From Cymbidium sinense (taxonomy: Eukaryota; Streptophyta; Magnoliopsida; Asparagales; Orchidaceae): a stretch of 64,000 bases of DNA. The position numbers were made by a program, and so were the translations under genes. The stretch covers positions 45,021,648 through 45,085,647 of the forward strand of contig CM038221.1 of the NCBI GenBank assembly GCA_021442155.1, given 5' to 3'. Positions 1-11,262 of the stretch are shown piece after piece. Every line of letters starts with the position of its first letter. Positions within the stretch are counted from its first letter, which is position 1. Below the pieces are notes generated by a model. That model made no database searches. It worked only from the letters and a program-made list of their open reading frames with translations, and was not told where the DNA came from.

Positions 1-169
1 CCTTAGGGCCAACCAACTTGATCACCCGCGAATTCTGTCATGGCGGAATTCTCAGCGGTCACCACCATCGTGGCCGGTTATCGGCAGGCGTACCATGTCA
101 TCGTCGTGACAAATGTCGTTGGCCACCATCGTCGAGCATCTTCGTCACCAGTCTCCGGTGATCCTCACC

Positions 170-455
170 CGGTCGGTCGGCGATCAGCGCCTCTTTGAGC
201 GGAGCCTGCGTATGAACTACGGGTCTTCGCTAAACCCGGTCGGTCCGACAAGAGCGATTAACGCCCTCGAGGGAAAAGCGAACTCGCCGTATGAATTACA
301 GTCTTGATCGCAAACGGTCGGTCCGACAAGCGATCAGCCTCTTCGAGAGAAAAGTCTGCGCCATTATGAACTACGGTCTTGTCGCCTCCGAACCGATTGG
401 GTCGACAAGCTCTTAACTCTTCGAGGAAAACCTGTATGAACTACGGTGATGCCAG
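170..455 (+). repeat. Minisatellite repeat II, about 78-bp units (element A)
   Basis: About four imperfect units carry the landmarks CGGTCGGTCCGACAAG, TCGAGGGAAAA and TATGAACTACGG. The TATGAAYTAC landmark recurs at about 77-bp spacing. The same array occurs in every copy of the family, before the conserved gggttttatag block. Units differ by many 1-5 base deletions. Confidence 0.8.
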
Positions 456-539
456 GCGACCTTCTCTCAAGGAGAAGGTTCCTTCCCTCTAGGGGTTTTA
501 TAGACCTCTTCTAGCAAAAGGGTAAAAATGCAAAACCGT

Positions 540-1040
540 TAAATCGCCAAAAGAAAAAGTCATTATTCACTGGCGCTACTGCTGTAGCGTCACAATCCTT
601 GACCAGGCGTGAACCGCAGCTGCCGCTTGATCGGATCCTTGAGTCCCCGCTACCTTCGCATGTGACCGCGAAGCCGATTAAGTGAACCGCTCCGACGTGG
701 CGGGTGCCGCATTGCAGCAGCGCCATCCCGCCGGCCGCGTTCGCCAGCCGCCGAGGCCTCTCGCCCAGACCCGCCCGGCCAGGTTCCAGCGGTTCAGCGG
801 GACAGATCTCGACCCGCGACCGCGCATTATCGTGAATCAGCGGTGATTATAGCCGGCGCGACCAGCGATACCAACCGTCAGTTCGCGACCGTAGGACCCG
901 ACCATGAGGCCGAACATGACCACGCCAGTACGCCAGACCGCTGATTTTATTCGCCAGCGCATGCGCCCATGACTGTTCGCGCAGGCCAGATTGTAACCTC
1001 GAAATCGCAGCATATACACTCATTTCTGCACGCAGCTCAG
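540..1040 (+). other. GC-rich copy-specific segment of element A
   Basis: A GC-rich, CpG-rich block lies between repeat II and the pre-polypurine region. It contains the short motif GGTTCAGCGG near 793, which recurs in the equivalent block of other copies. Beyond that motif it does not visibly match them. Short reading frames here (511-726, 837-1047) have no recognisable domain and I do not call them genes. Confidence 0.5.
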
Positions 1041-1174
1041 TAGTCATAATATTGTGCTCTGAAGATTTGTTCTCTCAAAATGTGTAGTAATGGATCTCAA
1101 ATTTCATTGAAGAATTTATTTTGTATTGACATATATTTTTTGGATGATTGAGATAATGTCATCCAAAATAGGGG

Positions 1175-1922
1175 TAATATAAAAATACTATTAGTTAAAG
1201 CACGAATCTTGATGTTAAAAGCAAGGCGATCCAAAGTTGGCGGTAGAGATCAAGCTCTTAAAATATCTTGAAACTTTGGGATATCGATTAAATCCCTAAA
1301 TAGCTCTCAAATATGAAGTGTTTATAGTAAAATGCGTCTCGAGCGGTTTCAACCAAAGATCTTACAATTTTGACTTCATTTGAGCATTCAAATGCACATA
1401 ATACATCATGATCAAGGGGATCATTTTGAGCGTGATGATGAAGTGGGTAATCGGGTTTTGCATGTTTTTGAAGGCAGCACTCTTCCAATCTATAAATAGC
1501 TCATTCCTCATGAGGGGAGAGGTCAGTGAAGGAGAAGGAGAGGGAGGCCAAACAAGAGGAGAGAGCTTTAAAGATCCTCCAAGCAATCAATCTCGGTTGT
1601 TAACCACCGCCGTACCGCCGCCGCCTCATTGATCTTGCCATCGTCGATTTGTTATCGTCATCATCACCCACTATCATTCGACATCATCGTCAATATTGTT
1701 TGTTACTAGCAACTGTTGTCCCTTTCTCATATAATTGTAATCCGTTATAGGAAGATCTTGTACTTTGAAATAGATACATTGGAAGCTTTTAAAGGCCAAT
1801 GGTTTTCCTCTTTTCAAGATTTTCCATTAAAATTGGTTTTATTGTTCACTCTTTAAATACATTGTGTGTTTGGATTTTCCGCTAAAGCGAAAATTTTACT
1901 CTCTTGGTTTCTAAGCACAACA
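1175..1922 (+). repeat. 3' LTR of element A
   Basis: It starts right after the polypurine tract (AAAATAGGGG) with a degenerate copy of the family start TGATATGACACTTAAAATAC and ends in CA near 1922. It holds the promoter block TCTATAAATAGC near 1490, shared by all LTRs in the window. Length is about 748 bp. Confidence 0.8.
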
Positions 1923-2495
<573 letters not shown>

Positions 2496-3264
2496 TGATA
2501 TGACACTTAAAGTACTATTAGTCGAAGCACGAATCTTGATGTTAAAAGCGATCAGCGAAGTTGGATCAAGCTCTTAAAATATCCTTGAAAATTTTGGGAT
2601 ATCAGTTAAATCTCTAAATAGCTCTCAAATATGAAGTGTTTATAGTCAAATCGAGCATCTCGACGAGCCGGTTCCAACAAGTCAAAGATCTTACAATTCC
2701 GACTTCATTTGAGCATTCAAATGCATAAAATACATCATATGATCAAGGGGATCATTTTGAGCCGTCCGATGAAGTGGAGTAATGCATTTTGCATGTATTT
2801 ACAGACGCCACTCCTCCGATCTATAAATAGCCCTCATTCCTCATATGAGAGGAGGCCAAGTGAAGGAAGGGAGAAGAGGAGAGAGAGGAAGATCCTCCAA
2901 AACCTGTCGTGCCACTTTCGGCGATCGTCAAATACCGTCGACGCCCTGATCTCGTCGTCGTCGACCATTGTTGTCTCATCATAGACCACTATCGTCGGTT
3001 ATCGGCGTCAACATCGTCGTCATATTATCTAATTATTTACTGCGATGTTGTCCCATTTTCTTATACAATTCTGTAATCTTGATGTCGAGAAGATCTTGTA
3101 CTCGAAATAGATACATAGTGGAAGCTTTTCTTGGGCTAAGTGGTTTTCCCTCTTTTGAGATTTTCAATGTAAAATTGCAGTTTTATTGTTCACTCTTTAA
3201 AATACATGTGTCTTTGGATTTCTGCAAAGGTACTTTTACTCTACCCTGCTAGTTTTAGCACACA
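2496..3264 (+). repeat. 5' LTR of element B
   Basis: It begins TGATATGACACTTAAAG directly after ATAAT and ends near 3264 in GCACACA. The promoter block CTATAAATAGCC lies at about 2821, with CT-rich and GTCAACATCGTCGTC-type sequence downstream. About 769 bp. The outer partner at 23000-23835 is clearly similar but carries substitutions and many small indels, so the insertion is not young. Confidence 0.85.
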
Positions 3265-3269
3265 ACCCG

Positions 3270-4080
3270 ATCATTTGTGAACACCCTCGTTATAATGCAC
3301 TTGTAACAAGCAGCTCCAACTCCGTCACTCTCAAAACCAATCCTTGAACCAAGGGCGCCTTGCACCCCACGATGGTGACCCATTGGTGAAGGCGGAAATC
3401 TCTTTAGAAGATGCGTGTGAGCCAAATGGAAGAGTCTCAAAATGAGATGATCCGACTTTGAACACATCTCCCCAAGATCGATCGTTAGCGGCGGGAGGTC
3501 AAAATGCTAATCTCCCACGATTGAAGTTCCTCGCTTCCGGGCCGTGATCGCGATCTCCTTGACCGCCGGTTCATCCATCCATCACGCGGCTTCTAATCCA
3601 CCAATTATTGTGGGTAGTGGCACATTCTCATCTGTTGACTCCATTAGATGTTGCATAAATTAATGCTTAATGATTTCACCTTCAAGGCAATTATCTTCCC
3701 CCTTGTATGAGGAATCCTCACCTTTAGTAGCTATTCTTCAACATCTATTCGTGGGTTTCAAGCTTCGAACATTGATTCCTATGAAGGGCGTGTGACCCAC
3801 ATGAACACATCGACCATTAGGACTATCATGCATATCCATGAGCTCACGACACCTTTGCTTTGTCGGTCTTTCGATTACCCTCAAGGGACAAGCTTCGCAC
3901 TTGGTTCTACTCCTTCCAAGGGAATCCATCCATACCTTTGATGAACTTCGCCAAGATTTTTTGTAGAGTTCATTTGCGGAGGATCATTAAAGATTCCTCC
4001 CATCTCTCAACATTTCAAAATGAGGGTGAATCACTTAAAGAATACTTCGAGATTCTCCTCAGCCATAAATAGGGTAGACC
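3270..4080 (+). pseudogene. Broken gag of element B (Ty3/Gypsy, Tat-like)
   Basis: Gag forms the virus-like particle of LTR retrotransposons. The reading is spread over several frames with stops and frameshifts. Recognisable pieces of the Retrotrans_gag domain are, in order, a MEESQNEMIRL-type stretch (about 3410-3450), a region encoding HMNTSTI and HIHELTTPL (3800-3855), CRSF (3860), an alternating-frame WFYS and SIHTF-like stretch (3905-3950), and RRIIKDSSHLS then NEGESLKEYF (3975-4050). The same pieces are seen in elements D, G and F. The order and motifs fit gag of the plant Tat type; lineage assignment is tentative. Not translatable as it stands. Confidence 0.75.
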
Positions 4081-4309
4081 AGATTACTAAGAGGAGTTTT
4101 CCTTGGGGGCTCGTCACGCTCCTTTCATTGTCGAGATCACGGTCCACTCATATCGACTTAGTTCACCGTGTGGAAACATAGATTTCTGCTGATGAGGCTA
4201 TTAATGCTCATCGAAAATAATTTGAACAATCGGAAAATAAGAGTGCTCTAGAAACAACCACAATCCCATCGGAAGAAGCAACAAAGGTAGTCATGATTTC
4301 CCTCCATCC

Positions 4310-5130
4310 CCTCACGATGAACCACTAGAATACATGCCTGAACACATCTCTGTTAACCTAATGGCTATTGAGATGAAGAAAATATCAAGTGGGCATCTGA
4401 AACCAAATTCGAAATCGAGCAATATTGTCACTTCCATGAGTGGTGGACATCTTCTTGAGGCATGCAAACAACTCAAAGAGAAAATTGAGAGGCTCATTGA
4501 GGATATCTACGTCAATTTGTGCAAAACCAACCAACTCAAACATAGCTCCAAGCGGGCAGCAGGGACAATCATCACGAAACAACATAATAGTGCCAAATAG
4601 TTGGAGAAATTGAAATTGAGTGGGCCACTACTATCTAATCAAATCTTCATCCACTTTGAAGAGCGAGTTAAAAAAAACTTGTATTAATCATCCCATCACT
4701 TTTAATAACTTCGGACTTGGAAGGTCCAAGTTCCATATCAAGATCCTCTTTGTCATCGGTCGAGGATTGGTGACCCATGTTATGTTGTTAAGAGAATTTT
4801 GATTGATAATGGGAGTTCCGTTGATGTTTTATTTTACTCCACCTTTCTTAGCATGGGTTTGGTTAGGAAAAACTTCAACCCAGCTGCGGGACCGTTATAT
4901 GGGTTTGATAATGCACATGTGGAGGGACAATCACCCTTCCGTTGTTCTCGAGAATTTCCTCAACAAGTCACTCACTCGGTTCAATTCATAGTGGTCAAGT
5001 CAAATTCGGCATACAATCTATATTTGGAAGACCCTCCAATCAATCTTGGTCTTTGTCACTTGTACCTCATCTTAAGATAAAATTTCAAACTCCCATTGGG
5101 GTTGGATACGTGGAAATCAACAAATAGCAC
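4310..5130 (+). pseudogene. Broken retropepsin-type protease region of element B
   Basis: The product would be the aspartic protease that processes Gag. The 4334-4600 frame encodes the linker region with HLLEACKQLKEKIERLIEDI; the protease motif LIDNGSSVDVLFYSTF lies at about 4797-4850, followed by FLSMGLV and, in shifted frames, GTITLPVVLENF-like sequence and a final IGVGYVEINK (about 5095-5127). The catalytic aspartate sits in D-N-G-S rather than the usual D-T/S-G. Several frameshifts break the region. Nothing resembling reverse transcriptase follows: after the stop near 5127 there are only about 370 noncoding bases before the minisatellites. Confidence 0.75.
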
Positions 5131-5500
5131 AATCATGAAACAAGCTCAACCGCCCGGTGACCTTCAACATCAAAATTTTAATCTTCAAAATAAAGAAGTA
5201 TCGAGGGTTTTGCATAAAGATCTCCTCCCCGTTGTCAGATGACCGTCAAAGCGACCGATCAGGAAAAAATTCCTTAAAACTTGGAACATGGAGGGTCTCG
5301 AAAAGTGTTATATGTAATCATTGGTGTATAAATATTATAATATTTAATTTATCTCATTTGTCCTTTCCTTTCCACCTCTTGTCCTTTGTTAACTCTCTAA
5401 AATGTATCGTCCTTTTGTTAAGTTATCTTGATAATATTGTATCATTAACATTATCAAAGTAATGAGTTTATGGATTTTCCTTATAAGCTTGTTTTTTTCA
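5130..5500 (+). other. Noncoding spacer of element B between protease and minisatellites
   Basis: AT-rich sequence with CACCTCTTGTCC and TAAGTTATCTTGATAATATTG blocks. The same spacer, in reverse complement, follows the protease remnants of elements D (15400-15800) and G (48600-48900). It is too short for a reverse transcriptase and none is seen. Confidence 0.7.
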
Positions 5501-5880
5501 TTTAATCCTCCCACTTGAGGAATATACAACTCGTGTATCTCGACCAAGCATGATCAATCCCAGGGGACTTGATGGACCTCTTCCATACTGAGTTAGCGTC
5601 ATGAGTCACACTTCGACAAACAACCTCGGTTAGGTCAAAAATCCTCAGTGGATTCAATTCGACCTCTTCCATATAGGTTAATTTCATCGGGTAACACTCT
5701 AATAAACAACCTAGGATAGGTCAAAAGGTCCTTGGTGGACTTCCCACGACCTCTTCCATACAGGTTAAGCGTCGCGGGTAACACCACAACAAACGAGGAT
5801 AGTCAAATCCTCGATTCAATCCAACCTCTTCCATACAGTTGGCGTAGTGTTTAACAAACAACCTTGGATAGGTCAAAAAT
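5500..5880 (+). repeat. Minisatellite repeat I, about 85-bp units, first array of element B
   Basis: About four to five imperfect units. Landmarks in each unit: GACCTCTTCCATACAGGTTA, a GTCATYGGGTAACACT block, ACAAACAACCT and GGATAGGTCAAAA. A short array that is repeated in longer form from 6825. Confidence 0.85.
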
Positions 5881-6300
5881 CCTCATCGTCGTCGGTCACC
5901 GCGGTCGACCATCATCGGCAATCCAGTCATCCCGGTAACACAGTCGACAGTTATTCGTCGCCGATTCGCATTGCCGCGACCACCCGTCGTCGCCAACCAT
6001 GGCGGTCCACCACTAGTCGGTCACGCACCATATCAGCAAATTTCCGGTCATCCCCCGATTATCCGCCGGTTGAGCAGCCGTCGGCTTGCTGCCGCCAACC
6101 CACATGGCCGGTCACGCCGCCGACTACCGTCATCGGTCACTGCCGCCGACCATCACCGGCAATCTTCACTATCGACGCCAGTCGCCACCGTCGACTACCG
6201 TCTCCAGTTGCCATTCGGGCCACACCGTGCCGCCGTTGGGTATGCTTATGTGCTCGCCAGGTTTGGATCTCTCTTTCTTGCCGCCTGTTTCTCACGTGTC
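5880..6300 (+). repeat. GC-rich minisatellite repeat III, element B first module
   Basis: Degenerate short repeats built from GGTCACCGCCGCCGACCATC and CGGCAATC-type words. Long open frames here (5847-6449, 5971-6348) arise because GC-rich repeats lack stop codons; they have no recognisable domain. Confidence 0.7.
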
Positions 6301-6825
6301 TTGATCGCCTCAGATCCGTTGGTCAGATGGTCGTTCACCTCTTTTTGAGGGCGGGGTATGAACTCTGGGTCTCTCGCCTCGATCCGGTTGGTCCGAGGTT
6401 GGTTAACTCTTTTGAGGAGCGGAGCCTTGCATATGAACTACGGTCTTGATCGCTCCGACCTTCTTTCAAGAAGAAAAGAAGGTGCCTTTTATGGGTTTTA
6501 TAGACCCCCAGAGCAAAGAGCAAAACACACTGCCGAAAATCGCAGCAGTCAAAGCGTCATTGGCATGGGCATGCCTCCTTCCCGCTCCGTGACAGCATGG
6601 CCAACGCCTAGCCGCCATACAGGCTCAACGCCCATGACCCGTCAGGTTCGCGCCCTCCGACTGCTTCGCGGGTACAGACGCAACCACGACCTGACAACCT
6701 CTCGAATGGTAACCGCCCGATCCAGCGTTTGCCAGCGCCGCTGCCATCGCCCATCGGCCAAATTCACGGAGCCGCCACCGATTCCGCGACCCGATCTTCC
6801 GACCTGGCGGCCGCGAAGCGGATGT
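6300..6825 (+). other. Short repeat II stretch and GC-rich segment, element B first module
   Basis: About two repeat II units (6300-6450), the conserved CTTTCAAGAAGAAAAGAAGG and gggttttatagacc block (6455-6510), then a GC-rich segment (6540-6825) that runs straight into the second repeat I array. In other copies a GC-rich segment leads to the polypurine tract and LTR, so this module has been duplicated without them. Confidence 0.6.
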
Positions 6826-7880
6826 TTTAATTTGACCTCTTCCATACAGGTTAATGTCATTGGGTAACTCGACAAACAACCTAAGATAGGTCAGGTCTTT
6901 GTGAACTTCGTGACTTCTTCCATGCAGGTTAAGCGTCGTGGTAACACCGACAAACAACCTCGGATAGGTCAAAAATTCTCAGCGGATTCAATTCGACATC
7001 TTCCATACAGGTTAGCGTCATTGGGTAACACTCTGACAAACAACCTCGGATAGGTCAAAAATCCTCAGCGGATTCAATTCGACCTCTTCCATACAGGTTA
7101 GAATCATTGGGTAACACTCTGACAAACAACCTCAGATAGGTCAAAAATTCTCAGCGGATTCAATTCGACCTCTTCCATACGGGTTAGCATCATTGGGTAA
7201 CACTCTGACAAACAACCTCGGATGGGTCAAAATCCTCGATTAGTTGATTCGACCTCTTCCATACAGGTTAGCGTCATTAGGTAACACTCTGACAAACAAC
7301 CCTGGATGGGTCAAAATCTTCAGTGGATTCAATTCAACCTCTTCCATACAGGTTAGCGTCATCGAGCAAAGACTCTGACAAACAACCTTGGATAGGTCAA
7401 TTCTCGCCAGTTGATTCAATCTCTTCCACGGGTTAGCGTCGCCGAGCAAAGACTCGGCAAACAACTGGATAGGTCAAAATCTCGGATTCAATTCAACCTC
7501 TTCATACAGGTTAAGCGTCATCGGCAAAGACTACAAAAAAATAACCCGGATAGGTGAAAATCCTCGGCGGATTCAATTCAACCTCTTCCATACAGTTAAC
7601 GTCATGGGTAACACCGCGACAAACAACCTCGGATAGGTCAAAATCTCGGATTCAATTGACCTCTTCCATCAGGTTAACGTCATCGAGCAAAGACTCTGAC
7701 AGACAACCTCGGATAGGTCAAAATTCTCGGCGATTGATTCAACCTCTTCCATACATGTTAATGTCGCCATTCTCGACAAACAACCTCGGATGGGTCAAAA
7801 TCCTCGGATTCAATTCAACCTCTTCCGAGGTTAACGTCATGGATAACACTCCAACAACATCCCGGATGGTAAAAAATCAC
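6825..7880 (+). repeat. Minisatellite repeat I, about 85-bp units, second array of element B
   Basis: About twelve imperfect tandem units. GACCTCTTCC landmarks at 7081, 7167 and 7251 give spacings of 86 and 84 bp. Later units are shorter because of many small deletions. The apparent 237-residue frame starting at 7554 is a product of the array. Confidence 0.9.
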
Positions 7881-8535
7881 CTCTTGGCCAAACATCGCCG
7901 GTCACCTCATCTCAGCGGTCATCCCACACGGTGCCGTCGGTCACCGCCCGACTACCATCAGGTCACCGCCGCCGACCATTCGCCGACAATCTTAGCGGTC
8001 ACCACCATGTTGATCATCCCAGCTGATACCGATCATACCCGTCGTGCATCGCCGATTCGCTGCCAGAGCCACCGTCGGCCGCCACCGTATGGCGACCGCG
8101 CCGTACGTCGCGGTCCTCTCCGACCATGTGGCAATCTTGCCGGTCAACCCGTATTGCGTCAGCGCCAATCATACGTCGACTACGTTGCCGGTTACCCTTC
8201 GCGACCACCCCGTCGTGACCGCATGGGTCACCGTAGCGGTCCTTCCACCGACCATCGGCAATCTTAGCGGTCACCACCATCGCCCGGTTATCCCCGCATT
8301 CTCGGCGTCGTTGCCCACCGTCACTAGCCATTGATTCGTGCGACACCCGTCGGCCGCCACGCTTGCCCTTCGCGCCGACCATATGCGGTCACGCCGACTA
8401 CCATCGCCCATCCTTTGGTCGACCATCGCCGTAATCGCGGTCACCACCATCATCGTTGGTTCGCCGTACCATCGCGCGGTCATGCCACCAATGTCGTCGA
8501 CCACCATCGTCGAGCATCTTCGTCAACCCCGTCTC
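7880..8535 (+). repeat. GC-rich minisatellite repeat III, element B second module
   Basis: Degenerate units around CACCGCCGCCGACCAT, GGCAATCTTAGCGGTCACC and ACCATCGTCG. Open frames on both strands are composition artefacts. Confidence 0.75.
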
Positions 8536-8875
8536 CGGTGATCCGCCCGGTCGGTTCGAGCAAGCGGTCGATGCCTCTTTTGAGGGAAAATCGAGACCTT
8601 GCCGTATGACTACGGGTATTGATGCCTCCGAGCGGTCGGTCCGAGGCGGTCAGCGCCTCTTTCGAGGAAAGCAGCCTCGTCATATGAACTACGGGTCTTG
8701 ATCGCCTCAACCGGTCGAGGCAATGGCGACCTCTTTCGAGGAAGCGGAGCCTGCCGTATGACTACGTGTCTTGATCGCCTCGAGCCGGTCCGGTCAGGCG
8801 GTCAGCGCCTGAGGGAAAGCGGAGCCTTGCCGTATGAACTACGGGTCTTGATCACCTCCGAATGACCTTCTCTCA
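8535..8875 (+). repeat. Minisatellite repeat II, element B second module
   Basis: About four units; the TATGA(A)CTAC landmark falls near 8603, 8682, 8757 and 8834, a spacing of 75-79 bp. Confidence 0.85.
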
Positions 8876-9410
8876 GAAGAGAAGGTGCCTTCTCCCCAGG
8901 GGGGTTTTATAGGCCAGGGCAAGGGTAAAAAATGTCCAAAACCGCCCAAAACCACCTAAAATCGTTCAAAACCGCTCAAAGCGCAGGTCAAAAGCGGACG
9001 TTTTTGCCCGTGAGCCTGGGTGCCAGCGGCGTCCTGTGGCCAGCCAGCGTCCCATTGGACCGTCATGCGCCATTCATTCGTCGTCGCCGTTCAGCCGACA
9101 GCACCTTCGACATTCAGCGACCTGCGCGACCGTTGCGCGTATCATTTTATCAGCGTGATTCGCGCAGCTCGCCCGCGTCATGGCCCGACAGCTCGACGCG
9201 CTCCATCGCATTCTGACCCAGCCGTAGCCGTGTTCGCTACCCGACCCGGTTCAGCGGTTGCCTCGCGACGCCATATTTTCGGATTCGACTATTTGTCGCA
9301 TGTCGGCGTCAACTTTTCCGCGGCCCGTTATGTCTATTCTAACCCACAAGACCGCACATTTATTGACTATAAAACTGACCCATAATAATTTCTTGCGGCC
9401 GGTTGTAATC
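8875..9410 (+). other. Conserved gggttttatag block and GC-rich copy-specific segment, element B
   Basis: The family block with CTTCTCTCAGAAGAGAAGG and GGGGTTTTATAGG (8865-8915) and a CCAAAACCGCYCAAAA-rich stretch precede a GC-rich segment (about 9000-9390) with TTCAGCGACC and GGTTCAGCGG. The GC-rich part does not visibly match the equivalent part of elements A, C, D, E or G. Confidence 0.55.
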
Positions 9411-9668
9411 CAACCCTAAACCTTGTGCCATGCAGTAAATGTTAGCATGGGTCCGTGACCTCGAAATTTTGTGCTTTCGCTACATACTACACATATTTGT
9501 GGTACGTGCATGCCTTAGTAGTCATAATCTTGTACTTACATGAAGATCTGTTCTCTTAAAATATGTGGTTAATGGACCTGCAGATTTCGTTGAAGAATTT
9601 ACTATTTTGAAGTACTTGGCACATATTTTTTGATGATTGAGATAATATCATCCAAAAATAGGGGCAAC
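9410..9668 (+). promoter_or_regulatory. Pre-LTR region and polypurine tract, element B
   Basis: Conserved sequence (ATGTGGTTAATGGACC, AGAATTTACTATTTTGAAGT, GATAATATCATCC) ends in AAAAATAGGGGCAAC directly before the LTR start. The purine-rich end is the expected plus-strand primer site. The same region occurs at 1040-1174 and 22870-22999, and reversed at 18536-18680 and 46901-47030. Confidence 0.7.
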
Positions 9669-10469
9669 TGATATGACTCTGAAAATTCCTCTAGTCGAAG
9701 CATGAATCTTGATGCCGAAAGCAAGTCGAGAATTGAATGGTTGAGATCAAGCACTAAAATATCATTGGAAACTTTGAGATATCGGTTAAATTCTAAAAGC
9801 TCTCAAATATTTAGTGTTTATAGTCAAATCGAGTGTCTCAGCGGTTCCAACCAAAGATCTTACAATTCGACTTTATTTGAGCATTCAAATACACAAAATA
9901 CATCATATGATCGAGGGAATCATCATGAGCGTCGATGGAAGGAGTGGTTGGATTTTGCATGTATTCTGAGAGAGCACCACTCCTCCAATCTATAAATAGC
10001 CCCTCATTTCTCATATGAGAGGAGGCCAAGCAAGAGAGAGGAGAGAGCTCTAAAGATCCTCCAAGCACAATCGTGCCACCACGGTTGTCGACCGTGTCGG
10101 CATTGCCATCGCCACCGATCCCGGTGATCGACCAATGTTGCCGATCATCATCACTGACCACTATCATTGACATCATCGTCAACATCGTTGTCAACATTGT
10201 CGTCAACATCGTCGTCAACATCGTCGTCAACATCGTCGTCAACATGTCGTCATTGTCTTAGCAGTTGTCCTTTCTCTATACTGATTACGTAATCCGATAT
10301 CGGAAGATCTTGTACTCTGATACATAGTGGAAGCTTTTTTGGGCATGATTTTCCTCTTTTAGGTTTACGCGTAAAATTGCGGTTTTATTGTTCACTCTTT
10401 AAATACATGTGTGTGATGGATTTCAAGCTAAAATAATACTTTTACTCTACTGGTGATTTTCTAACCGCA
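9669..10469 (+). repeat. Internal LTR between elements B and C
   Basis: It starts TGATATGACTCTG after the polypurine tract and ends GCA near 10469, followed by ATAGTTTGGTGTGGCGTCTGG, which resembles the primer-binding site at 63127. So this LTR is 3' LTR of one unit and 5' LTR of the next. The promoter block TCTATAAATAGCCC is at about 9991. A 12-bp tandem repeat (CAACATCGTCGT type) fills 10166-10246. Confidence 0.8.
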
Positions 10470-10600
10470 ATAGTTTGGTGTGGCGTCTGGCGGGTCAGGT
10501 GACCAAATATGTGTGTATCTGGCGACCACGGATATTTAAAGATATGAGATATCGATTATTTCTGAAACGTCGGTCATATCTTTTAAATGTGATATCCCGG
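10470..10600 (+). other. Primer-binding-site-like sequence and short spacer
   Basis: ATAGTTTGGTGTGGCGTCTGG follows the LTR end, as in element F. The next 100 bases do not match gag of the other copies; they lead directly into a second LTR fragment. Confidence 0.45.
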
Positions 10601-10917
10601 ATTAACATTGCGGTCATCATCACCGACCACATCATTGGCGTCATCGTCAACATCATCGTCAACATTATCGTCAACATCGTCATTATATTATCAACATTTG
10701 TTGTCCCTCATATATAATTACGTAATCCCATCGGGAAGATCTTGTACTCAAAGCAGATACATAGTGGAAGCTTTTTGGGCTAGGCGTGATTTTCCCTCTT
10801 TTGAGGGTTTCACGTAAAAAACAGGTTTTATTGTTCACTCTTTAAATACTTGTGTATGTCTTTGGATTTCACTGAAGCTAAAAGACTTTTACTCTACATA
10901 TGGTTTTCTAGCATTGA
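10600..10917 (+). repeat. LTR 3' fragment preceding element C
   Basis: It repeats the second half of the LTR: the GTCATCATCACCGACCAC region, GTCAACATCGTC repeats, GGAAGATCTTGTACTC, TTTATTGTTCACTCTTTAAA and a TTTTCTAGCA end near 10915. The first half with the promoter block is missing. Confidence 0.7.
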
Positions 10918-11262
10918 TTTGGCCGTCGTGGAAGCGATTCCCATTATTTTTATCTTATAATGATCAAGTTTTCCAACAAGATCAAAACCACCATCGAGGT
11001 GAAGCATTTCAAGCTTTTAAAGCATGGCGAAGAATTAAGATTCATCAAACTTTGTTCCTTGATTACATCGAGGCGGGCAACTCTTAATCTCAGAAGATCA
11101 CCCATGTTAAGCATCTAATCGATTTTCATCCCAACAAACAAGTCAAAGTTGGAGGATATTTCAACATTGAGAAGAGATATAGCTTTGCAAATTATATTTT
11201 TCCACTCATACTCATGGAAAAATTAGACAAAGGTTAAGGAGCAACTTTGGATCCTGTGGATG
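10918..11262 (+). other. Element C internal block without gag or protease
   Basis: About 340 bp, with GGTGAAGCATTTCAAGC, CAACAAACAAGTCAAAGTTG and GGAGGATATTTCAACATTGAG. It matches, in reverse complement, 20990-21310 of element E. It sits where gag-pro lies in B, D and G. Neither copy gives an unbroken reading frame and I do not recognise any product. Confidence 0.6.

Larger units (their letters stand above)
1..1922 (+). mobile_element. Element A: 3' part of gag-pro-only LTR retrotransposon
   Basis: This is the 3' end of a copy of the LTR family that dominates the window; its 5' part lies to the left of base 1. In order it shows the end of a GC-rich minisatellite (repeat III, 1-170), about four repeat II units (170-455), a conserved stretch with a run of CT-rich sequence and a gggttttatag block (455-540), a GC-rich copy-specific segment (540-1040), a conserved pre-polypurine region ending in AAAATAGGGG (1040-1174), and the 3' LTR (1175-1922). 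The same order is seen in the copies starting at 2496 and, on the other strand, at 51719. No intact coding region is present. Confidence 0.8.

Noticed and set aside
5847..6449. 200-residue reading frame
   Set aside because: It runs through repeat I, repeat III and repeat II of element B; GC-rich repeats lack stops. No domain and no match in frame between copies.
5500..7880. Repeat I arrays considered as centromeric satellite
   Set aside because: Arrays are short and always in the same place inside one retrotransposon family, between spacer and repeat III.
7554..8267. 237-residue reading frame
   Set aside because: Spans the junction of repeat I and repeat III arrays; translation is repetitive and not kept in other copies.
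10166..10246. Regular short repeats considered as a CRISPR array
   Set aside because: Units of about 12 bp without unique spacers, inside a plant LTR. It is a simple tandem repeat.
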